Shown in pieces: positions 56,301 to 64,000 of a stretch of 64,000 nt of DNA. The position numbers were made by a program, and so were the translations under genes. The notes below the pieces were generated by a model. The model did no database searches. It worked only from the letters and a program-made list of their open reading frames with translations, and was not told the DNA's origin. The DNA is from Sequoia sempervirens (Eukaryota; Streptophyta; Pinopsida; Cupressales; Cupressaceae): positions 115,683 through 179,682 of the forward strand of contig VDFB02115049.1 in assembly GCA_007258455.2 (NCBI GenBank). The letters are read 5' to 3'. The stretch's first letter is position 1; each line of letters starts with the position of its first letter.

Positions 56301-59300
56301 AGGGAATCATATCCTGACTATGATCCTTTCCCCAATATTCAAGGGGAATGGAACAAGGTAATGTATGTTTTGGAAAACTTTGAAAATGTTGTTAGTGTGC
56401 TAAGAGAGGAAAGAACTATTATAGATAAAGAGAAATCAAAGTCGGTTGAAGAGGATTCCATAGCAATATTTGAGGAAAGGCCTTCTTACCATCCACCCAA
56501 GAAGATCTGAGTATATTCTAGGAGCAAAGAGAAAGTAAAGAAACAACAAACTTTTCCAATCACTACCACATCATAGGGATCAGGGGCAATTTATCCTAAG
56601 AGATTAGTTCCTAGACAACATTCACCTATTATAGTTGATGTTGACTCTCCTCCAAGAGGTTCTCCTACATTAGAGAAACCACCAATTATGATACAAAGGG
56701 TTGAGGTGAGTAGGGTAATTGATTACCCTGATATTGATGAAGATTTCATTTTGATAACACCTGAAGATATGTAGCAGGGGATGCCTTCTCCCCCTAGGGA
56801 AGTCGCATCAAGCTCTGGAGGAAGAATCCTAAGGTTAGGAAAGGAAGAACTAAGTGGCTTGAGTAATATTGATGACATGAGATAGAATGCTTGTAGGAAA
56901 TTCATGGAGGATGACTCATTTATTGAAACAACAACATTCAAAGATTTTGTATGGAGAGAAAAAGCTTCAGAGTATGCAAAGATGGTTGTAAATGAGAGAA
57001 GCTTACATCCTAAATCACCTAAAAGTATTATGCAAGCTAATTTGAAGAAGTAAATGAGGAATCAATTTCAAATTATCATAGCTAAGGAAGGAAGGGAACT
57101 TCTGCAAAAGAGTGGTGTTTTATTATATCCTAAATGCGATATAGTTGATGTAGTGGTACTTGACACTATGAGGAGAGCTGAAAAGCCTCTATTCCAAACT
57201 GAGGAAGAAGCCATATTGGCACTTCAAGGTTTTTCTTTTAGTCAAGAGTGGGATGCTCTGGCTATATGGTCATTGTCTCTTGGTTCTAGGAAGCCCAAAG
57301 TTGCAAAACCAGTTGACTTTAGTGGACAACTGGTTATAAAAAGACTTGTTGATACTCCAACATTGGAAGCAACTGACATGACCATAAATGTTGCTAATTT
57401 CACAAAAGAAACAATTGAGAGCCTTACTAAAGATAGGGACATGCATAGAATCAAGTATAATGAGCTTATTGATGAATACAATAAGAGTCAACAAAGGGTT
57501 GTTGAACTCAAAACAGAGCTAGCATCATGGAAACAACAAAGGGAAACATTAAGGTCTCAAGGACCAGCTATCTTGAGCCATGTTTCTCCCACTTCTCCTA
57601 TGACTTATCCTCAGTCACCTCCTCCTCCTAAACAAACATTGTCAATTGTGACTTAAAATATGGGCCTAGAGCTGCTTGCAGTAAAGGAGCCAAGCACATT
57701 AGGTGCAACTCCATTTAATGAGCCTATAAGGGAGAAACTACTTCAAGAAATTGAGGTATACAAGAAATTTCTTGAACAAGTGCATGAAACAATGTATAAG
57801 AATGATTCCACGATTGTTCATACTATTTTGAAACATATGAATAAAAATATTCAAAGTAAATTGAATAGTGTTCATGCAAACTATTCTTTGATGTTGCGAG
57901 CGACAATTTATCTTAAAGGGATAAGGAATTGGCTACCCCAATCCTAGATAAAAGGATTCCTAGTGTCAAGAATTTGAGATTCATGGCAATTTTTGCTAGG
58001 CAGCGGGAGGATAGATATCCAAAGGTGGTCCCAACTTATAAATTTGTCGACGAGGTTAAGGAAAAAAAGTTTCAAGGGTATGTTGCCCCATTAGAACAAT
58101 GAATAAGAGAATTGAAGGAAATTTTTGATGAAGCACATTTTACATTGCTACCTTATATTCAACATACCTATGATGAGGTGAAACCCCTAAAAATGTGGAA
58201 GGACCAGGTGGACACTACAATTGTCTCTCAAGCAGATCTTATTTTTGAGAAGGTTGGCATTGATATACTGAAAGATTCTTTGGAGAAATTTTCTTTCATC
58301 ATCAGCTTTCTAGAGGATTTTGATAAGGAATCCAATTCAGTAATGATAAATTATTCTCCATATAGGAAGAAGATGGATGAAATCATTGATTTCAATTGTC
58401 CATCTAATGTTGAATATGATTAGTGGAAGAGAATATTTATTAATGAATTGGATTTGTGAATATAGGGATGGAGAATACATATACTTGGTCAAGTATAGTA
58501 TAGGTCTGGCCTCAGAAACTACAATGCATAAAAATATGTTTCTCCTGATTCAAGATATAAGAAATAAGTGTTGATTAGTGATGACTTGGATTGGTGTTGA
58601 TGTTGATTTTGACGTTGCTTCACCTTTTCCATCTTGACATGGTTTTGTCATTTTTCTCGATGGTTTGAATATGGTACAATAGTTAGAAGGTTATTCCTTT
58701 CCAACAAGTTCCTTTTGGAAGGTGGTTCTATTTTCTTCAGCGAATGAATAATCGTTCTCTCATGTGTGTTCCCTCCAATCAAAAATGTAAATATAACTGA
58801 ATAGGGAATATGTGTTGTAGTAGTCTAATTAGAATGTGACATGTGTACTTTTGGCCTGAGGCTTTTTTTGCTCCATTATTCTCATAAAAGGGAAGTCGAG
58901 GCCATTAGTACGAGTCTCTTGCTGAATTCTGGATCCGAATTATGCAAATGGTTAACACAGAGAGAATATATTTGAAGTATGTATCTTAAGTTTTGAGTCT
59001 AGCAAGTGAATTTTGTCAATTGTATGGTTCTTGAACATAGATAATGCAAATCCTTCAATTTTATCATCTCTCGAGTTATACTTTGTATCTAAATTATTAA
59101 TGAAAATACAATCAAGGATCATTCCATTAATCTTCATTGTCACTTTTCTTTGATGTATGCTTTAATTTAGGCTCTGATTTAATGGAGCAGTTAAAATGGT
59201 TTGGTTAAATTGTGATTTTGTATACATGTGTAGTGGATCTGACAAGTAGTGGTAAAGTATAAGTATTACTTTGTGAATTGCAAGGAAATCTCACGTAGAT

Positions 59301-59794
59301 CATGGATGTTTAGGATTAAATTCACCTTATAGTTCAATTTTATTTGTCTTGAATCCTGGCCTAGAGATATGACACTAATCTTAAGTATTGTATGCATTTC
59401 CATGGTTCCAGTCATCCAATTTGAGAACAATGTTTATAAATAATCTTTAAATTGATTTATATTTTGTTGTGGTTGATGTTATATGAATTCTCATCTTTAG
59501 AAATGTGATCTTTCAAAGAAATTTCCAGTCTCTTTAAAGATTTCATTGATTTAGCACCAAAATGAGAATGTATCTGTTAATTGTACAATGTGTAAGGTAA
59601 TCGTGTATCAAGGTTGTAATAGACACATTGTGGGAACACCCTCTCAGGTATTATAGAGCCTGAAGTGTAGGAGAAGAAGCATTCTAGATTCTACTCAATC
59701 ATTGGCCAATTGTCTCTCAAGTATTCAAGATTTGAGTTTGGCAAGATCATAGGTATTTGGTGAGATCTGATTAGTTCCTTAAAAACAACCAACA
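53398..59794 (+). repeat. 3' LTR of element D (6,397 bp)
   Basis: Begins aggtagaactc (cf. tggtagagctc in the 5' LTR) and ends aaaaacaaccaaca, followed by CCATT. It lacks the MITE and duplications of the 5' LTR. The terminal TG at its left end is mutated. The possible TATA box is at 58884-58891. From 58461 to 59794 there is no gene. Confidence 0.9.
54752..58460 (+). pseudogene. ORF of the element D 3' LTR (copy 2), family of gene E
   Basis: The better copy. ATG at 54752 (MAPKTQRSSSETTTRPL). Open pieces of 151, 231 and 200 codons are separated by single stops or frameshifts (54892, 54962, 55288, near 55800, 56508, 57052). N-terminal half: FTGWKMF, TWRLKMRKLVVQNVYMDVDL, YDGAEMVKITREEI, RYFATYFRKTIYSLCQIIGF, LWWYSLLMHVFLY, DYVIFHNVFASKLRRL, THNWGDIIPY, VYGTNVYPFVLPRDV, FIEIMRQLGG, KGSFFPKWTTFADFL. 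Then an acidic/Pro linker, WREKASEYAKMVVNERSL, SFSQEWDALAIWSL, a coiled-coil-like ELKTELASWKQQRETLRS, and IEVYKKFLEQVHETMYKN. In total about 1,200 codons. No transmembrane segment or signal peptide is obvious. It is unlike any gag, pol or env domain I know; gene E is its only relative here. Confidence 0.82.
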
Positions 59795-60498
59795 CCATTT
59801 TTTCTTCACTACAGGGAAAAATTTTCTTATGGAATAGTTGACTGAGACAACTCTTGTTTCAACTAACCACCCTCTCAGGAAATCTTATTCATATTATAAT
59901 CTTGCACAATCTTATCAAATTAAAGTTGATTATGGCACCATTGGCCGCTAATACATGACATCAATCAAGGAAATCCAGAGGCCACAATATTTTGTGGATA
60001 TGTTCAATTGAAGCTGGGAGATCTTAAGAGTTCTCTCTCAATTTTTGAAAAGGTTTTGGAGGTACACATTGAGAATTGTGAGAGCTTAAAATTTGTAGGC
60101 CATATATATGCTTAGTAAGGGAAATCAGAGAAGGCTTTGGAAATTTTAAGAAAGGAAACTCACATATATCCACATGATGCCCATGCATTTATCAAGATGG
60201 GTGAGTTATTAATATCGTCAGACCCTAGTGCAACCTTAGATTCTCTTAAGATGCCAAAGTCTCTTCTAAGTAAGAGCAGAGAAGAAGTACCCATTCAATT
60301 GTTAAAAAACATTGGATTTCTTTGTTTTGATCTTGATGAACTAGCATTGGCTCAACAAAATTTTATGGAGGTATTAGGAAATGATGTTCTACCTCTACAT
60401 AAATATTTGTGGTCAATTTTGTACATTTTTTACTTGCAGGATTCTCACAATTAGTGAAAAAGGTAGTGTTCATGAAGGAATGGAAAGGATGCATAGAG
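59795..60498 (+). pseudogene. CTR9: CTR9 pseudogene array: rest of unit 2 and start of unit 3
   Basis: Resumes at the point where D cut unit 2 (ccattttttcttcac). It contains the same TPR blocks: LGDLKSSLSIFEKVLEVH with stops, KALEILRKETHIYPHDAHAF, IKMGELLISSDPSATLDSL, REEVPIQLLKNIGFLCFDLD and LALAQQNFMEVLGNDV, matching plant CTR9. A plant-type acceptor (acttgcag, ending 60439) begins unit 3 (ISEKGSVHEGMERMHR), which G interrupts at 60498. Unit 2 is about 753 bp when joined, close to 747 for unit 1. The 60137-60454 frame is open for 105 codons. Confidence 0.85.
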
Positions 60499-61828
60499 TG
60501 ATGTAATTAAGGTGGTGATAACCTTCCTTCCAACTCAAAATGACCCAACACAACAAGGAAACCTGCCTATGAACATAAAACACTTCACTTGTCTCAAACT
60601 CTCACCAATAGGCTTCTAGCCCTCAAAACACAACTTTTAATGAAATATTTTGAGGAAGTTCATACAAAGGCCAACATAACATCAATTTAGACTTCCCATA
60701 GAACCAACACAACTACTCCCAAAATATTACAAGTGACTTATTTGCTACAATGTAGAGATTCAACACAACACCCTTGAATTAGGTTGTTAAATTAGCCATG
60801 AATTACAAAGGAAGCACTTCCTAAACTTCTTGTTTCCACCAAAACTCACCTGACAAAGTTAAATTGTGATGCAAAACCACAAATTCATCAATCACTTCTC
60901 AGTCCCCTAACCTCTAGACCATAGTTCCACCAAACCCTCCAATTACATGCAAAAACCTAGGGTTTTATTGAATCTACCATCAACCAGGCTTATCAAACTT
61001 CAACAATGCATCCAAAAGTCTCTATTAGGTCTATACAGACTTCTTAAACCATTACAAGATCATTTCCATCAATAATTAGACAAATCCCTTCTCAAAACAA
61101 CCATTTTCACATAGACACAATGCAATTGTCAACCCTAGGGCATCCTCCCATTTCACACAACTTATCTTCCATGCCTTCAAAACCATAGGAAAACCTAACC
61201 TACCATAAGACATGCCATTCTTCTAATAAATAGGGCTAGATAGTAGGAGGAATGGATTATTCCATTATTTAATCACCAAAATAGAGCCCTCACTAGTTTT
61301 ATCAGACAGTTTCAGAAAATGAGTGAGATCTTCCTGTAAAATTAATGCTAGACTCTCAAAATAAGTTCAAATTAAAGGTAAATCATATATCCACAAGACA
61401 CAATAGGTTTCAAATCATCTAATGGTTGTATGGATCCGTACAGAGGAAGCAAAGTTCAAAAAATTAGAAAATAAACGTTGTATTTTATTAGAATCTTCAA
61501 TTCAATCTTCTTTTTTTCCTGATCTTCAAGCCTTTGAGAGGATTTAATTACATATTCTATTCAAAAATGACCACCCAAACATTTATAACTAACTTTTGAA
61601 ATGCTAGACTCTTCAACTTCCTCGAAAGTTGCATTTTACAAAATCTTGCTTTGCAACTTTTGCTAATTAGACACAAATGACTCAAAAAACCCCTAATTAC
61701 ATCATAAATGGTCTTTTAGACCTTATTTGGCATAATATATACTCAAAAAATCCCTACTAACCTACTGACCACCTACTATCCAACATCATAATCAAATTTT
61801 GATAAAATTATTAGGTGCTCATGCACCA
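60499..61828 (-). repeat. 3' LTR of element G
   Basis: On the + strand it starts tgatgtaattaaggtgg and ends catgcacca, resembling B's LTR ends (tgatgtagag...gcacca), so B and G are one family. It is 1,330 bp. Confidence 0.87.
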
Positions 61829-61841
61829 TACTCCCCCACAG
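61829..61841 (-). other. Polypurine tract of element G
   Basis: The minus strand reads ctgtgggggagta immediately before TGGTGC, the LTR start. Confidence 0.75.
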
Positions 61842-62462
61842 AAAAAAAAATCTCTTGTCACAAGAGTTAGGGTTTATTGCATTCTTCATCTCTGCTCCAT
61901 ACACTCTCTAGCTTGCAAACTATTTCATCTGGTCCAAGTGCTGAAATCTTCCAATTTTCCCTGCATCCTGAACTTTGTTTGCATTTGAATGTGCCTTCAT
62001 CCCTATCATCAGTCTTGCTATCTGCCTTTTACCAGTCCCTTGGCCTAATCTTGATTGTATTCCTGCCTTCACATCCACAAAAAAACACTTACTAGATACT
62101 TCTTACACTAATTTTACCTTTATCATATCTTCATACTTGTGATTTCTCTTTATATCTTGTCCACTATGTCTTTTCATCTCTATTATTAGTTTTACTATCA
62201 TGTCAGTCTTTTGTCCCACCATATTGTCCCTTGTACACACTATACCATCAGATGTACACCTAACTATCCCTGCAAACCTTACCACTTGTCCTTTCACCAT
62301 TCTTCCATTCAATGGACACACCAATGTACCAATTAAAACATTCTTATTCTAATCTATTTCCAACAAACTTGAAGTAACTTTCTTACTTGTTGTCCCAGTA
62401 TCATCATGCTTTGTACTGACTACAACTTCTAACTTTTTGTCTTCCTTTACAACATTTACAAG
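61842..62462 (-). other. Element G region between protease and LTR
   Basis: Short broken frames (one at 62324-62103). No polymerase or other domain recognised. It corresponds to the lysine-rich tail region of B. Confidence 0.5.
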
Positions 62463-62954
62463 TTATTTTCTTCCACACATTATCACTTTAGCCTTACCTT
62501 TCTCATCTTCCACCAAAGGAGTTAAAACAAACTTGCATTCATCCTTTATTATTGTATAGGTGTTCTCTCTACCATCATATAAGTCTTGCCTATCATATTT
62601 CCAAGGTCTACCTAGGAGTAGGTGACAACAATCCATAGGAAGAATATCACAAAATACACTATCTCTATAACCCCCAATTTGGAATTCAACAACTACTTTT
62701 TCATTAACCAAAAGAGACTGCCCATCACTCAACCATGATGCCTTGTATGGAAACTCATGAGGTACTTTTTACAAATTCAACTTACTCACCATCTCACTAG
62801 ACACCATATTTTTAGTAGATCTAGAATCAATGACAACTCTACATACCTTACTCTTGCACTTACATGTGGTCTTGAAGAGGCTCTTCCTTTGCAATGGTTC
62901 CACCTCCTTTGCTACCTTCAATACAGTCTTCTTCATCATCAACATTTCCCCTAT
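62463..62954 (-). pseudogene. Element G protease
   Basis: The active-site segment reads VCRVVIDSRSTKNMVSSEMV (about 62845-62790), where the Gly of DSG is Arg, which should abolish activity. After a stop, the frame 62732-62463 has LSDGQSLLVNEKVVVEFQIG, CDILPMDCCHLLLGRPWKYD and LYDGRENTYTI, the same blocks as in B. It would have processed gag. It lies directly downstream of the zinc knuckle in the order expected. Confidence 0.8.
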
Positions 62955-64000
62955 TTAAAGAGTAGCTCTCAAACTTGTAGAATGATTGCTTTCACACTCC
63001 TCTTCTTGAATAATTTGTGCTCTCCTATCAATCCTCTTTTCACCACTTGATGAACTACCAACCCTTTTAGGACACTTCCAAGATGGATGACCATATTCAT
63101 TACAAGTATAACATCTCCCTACAAAATCATTAGAGTTTCTACCACCACTAAACCTTCCTCTACCTCTAAAATCTCCTCTAGCATCAACACCTTGCTCCTT
63201 ACCTTTATTTTCTCCTTCTTGTTCTTCCAATGGCTACTTTGGTGTAGGTATTGACCCTCTCCCTCTTGCACTTGCACCTCTTCCTCTAATTGATTTCTCT
63301 TATCTCCTTTTAAGCTTTTCCTCCACCCTGATTACAAATTGAAAACATACCTTAACAGACTTTGGGTTAGCAACAACAAGTTCATCTTGTATATTAAATC
63401 TCAAACCACCTAGATATCTAGCCACCTTTTCAGCCTCATCTTCGTCCCTTCTTGACCTTATGCTTAGTTTGTAAAATTCATCAGTGTAGGCCTTAACATC
63501 TAGATCTTTTTGTTCCAAACCTTGCAACTTCTTATACAATTGAACTTCATAATCCTTTGGAAGAAACTTACCTTTTAGTTTTTGCACCATCTTGTCCCAT
63601 GAAGTAATCCTTGATTTGCCTTGTTTTCTCCTCTCTGCTTGCTCATAGTCCCACCATAGAAGAGCATGATCTTTGAGTTTAGTCTTTGCCACCTTCACCA
63701 TCTGCTCATATGAAATGTCTTCACTTTCAAAGTAATTATCCATAGCAACAATCCAATCAAGCAATTCTTCTTCATTTAAATTACCACCATACATAGGAAG
63801 ATCAACTTTTACCTTCATTGAATCATCTTTCACTGCTTTGAGCATCTTTACCATCCTCTTATCTTCAAGGTCTAATTCTTCATCAACATCTTCATATTCT
63901 TCATCATCTTCTTCTATTTCACTCTCTTCATTATCATCTCTCCTTTTCTTTGTCTCCAAGGCAGCAAGCCTTTCCAATACTACATTATTTGATTCTAGAA
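62955..64000 (-). pseudogene. Element G gag with CCHC zinc knuckle, partial
   Basis: The frame is open to the window edge (NNVVLERLAALETKKRRDD), so the N-terminus lies outside. Very acidic segment EESEIEEDDEEYEDVDEELD, then the core MYGGNLNEEELLDWIVAMDN, HALLWWDYEQAERRKQGKSR, KAYTDEFYKLSIRSRRDEDE and ARYLGGLRFNIQDELVVANP. Stop at 63300. An Arg/Gly-rich stretch (GDFRGRGRFSGGRN) and the knuckle CYTCNEYGHPSWKC (63113-63072, all four ligands) follow in the 63230-62955 frame. This gag is better preserved than B's and is the cleanest view of the family in the window. Confidence 0.85.

Larger units (their letters stand above)
36559..59794 (+). mobile_element. Element D: 23.2-kb LTR retrotransposon with ORF-bearing 6-7 kb LTRs
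   Basis: Perfect 5-bp target duplication CCATT at 36554-36558 and 59795-59799, inside a CTR9 unit. Joining the flanks restores the unit exactly as in unit 1 (aaaccattttttcttcac). The 5' LTR starts TGGTAGAGC and ends CCAACA; the 3' LTR ends identically. The 9.6-kb internal region encodes gag, protease, an archaeal-type RNase H, RT, degenerate RNase H and integrase. The LTRs therefore are not a segmental duplication but true LTRs. Over about 220 bases compared by eye they differ at roughly one base in nine, so the insertion is old. Confidence 0.9.
60499..64000 (-). mobile_element. Element G: gag-protease LTR retrotransposon, partial
   Basis: Its 3' LTR (in its own direction) is 60499-61828, inserted in CTR9 unit 3 after tagag. 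A polypurine tract (minus-strand ctgtgggggagta) borders it. Internal sequence, read leftward from the window edge, is gag, zinc knuckle, protease, about 600 bases without a domain, then the polypurine tract. RT and integrase are absent between protease and LTR. It continues beyond the window, so the 5' LTR is not seen. Confidence 0.87.

Noticed and set aside
36559..59794. Two long similar blocks (36.6-43.8 and 53.4-59.8 kb) as a segmental gene duplication
   Set aside because: The perfect CCATT duplication, TG...CA-type ends, the gag-pol region between them and the exact restoration of CTR9 across the outer flanks make LTRs the better explanation.
1..64000. tRNA, rRNA or organelle-derived DNA
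   Set aside because: Read through on both strands; the only tRNA-like strings are primer-binding sites, and no rRNA or plastid gene sequence was recognised.

Overview
This is plant nuclear DNA, most likely from a seed plant with a very large, slowly purged genome. A gymnosperm fits best, but that is inference from the dense, old, nested retrotransposons; nothing in the window names a species. I see no intact host gene and no RNA gene. Almost everything is decayed transposable element, plus pieces of one host gene, the Paf1-complex subunit CTR9.

The left half (about 3.4-31.6 kb) is a nest that can be unpicked from target-site duplications. A minus-strand gene of an unnamed family (here E; N-terminal part 31589-31404, the rest 5219-3457) is split by Ty3/gypsy element A (5220-31403, iMet-type primer site). 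A carries two later insertions. B (6455-11879, minus strand) is a gag-protease-only element with 1.5 kb LTRs and sits in A's gag leader. C (15588-31127, plus strand) is a Tat/Ogre-like element and sits in A's integrase. C has gag, a DGGA protease, a G-patch, reverse transcriptase (RT), a degenerate RNase H, a second archaeal-type RNase H (aRNH), integrase and, antisense before its 3' LTR, a two-exon plant-mobile-domain (PMD) gene. To the left of E lie the end of a probable LTR (to 3456) and nearly 2 kb of unclassified sequence.

The middle (about 32-36.5 kb) has a diverged tandem repeat, a deleted minus-strand CACTA (TNP2) transposase, a foldback repeat, and a tandem array of about 750-bp CTR9 pseudogene units.

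The right half is the most unusual part. Element D (36559-59794, 23.2 kb) is one LTR retrotransposon inserted in a CTR9 unit with a perfect 5-bp target-site duplication (CCATT). Its LTRs are about 7.3 and 6.4 kb, and each contains a decayed reading frame of about 1,200 codons in sense orientation. That frame is a distant relative of gene E. The internal region reads gag, protease, aRNH, RT, degenerate RNase H, integrase, so the extra RNase H lies upstream of RT instead of before integrase. A solo Ty1/copia-type LTR (F) is inserted in this aRNH. CTR9 resumes after D, and the next unit is interrupted by G (60499 to beyond the window end, minus strand), another gag-protease element related to B.

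How the parts relate: A, B and G share gag-protease features, so an A-type element could have mobilised the pol-less B and G. C and D have both lost catalytic residues of the native RNase H while carrying an aRNH. All coding regions listed carry stops or frameshifts. Several element boundaries rest on TG...CA ends plus duplications read directly from the sequence; identity figures and ages were not computed.
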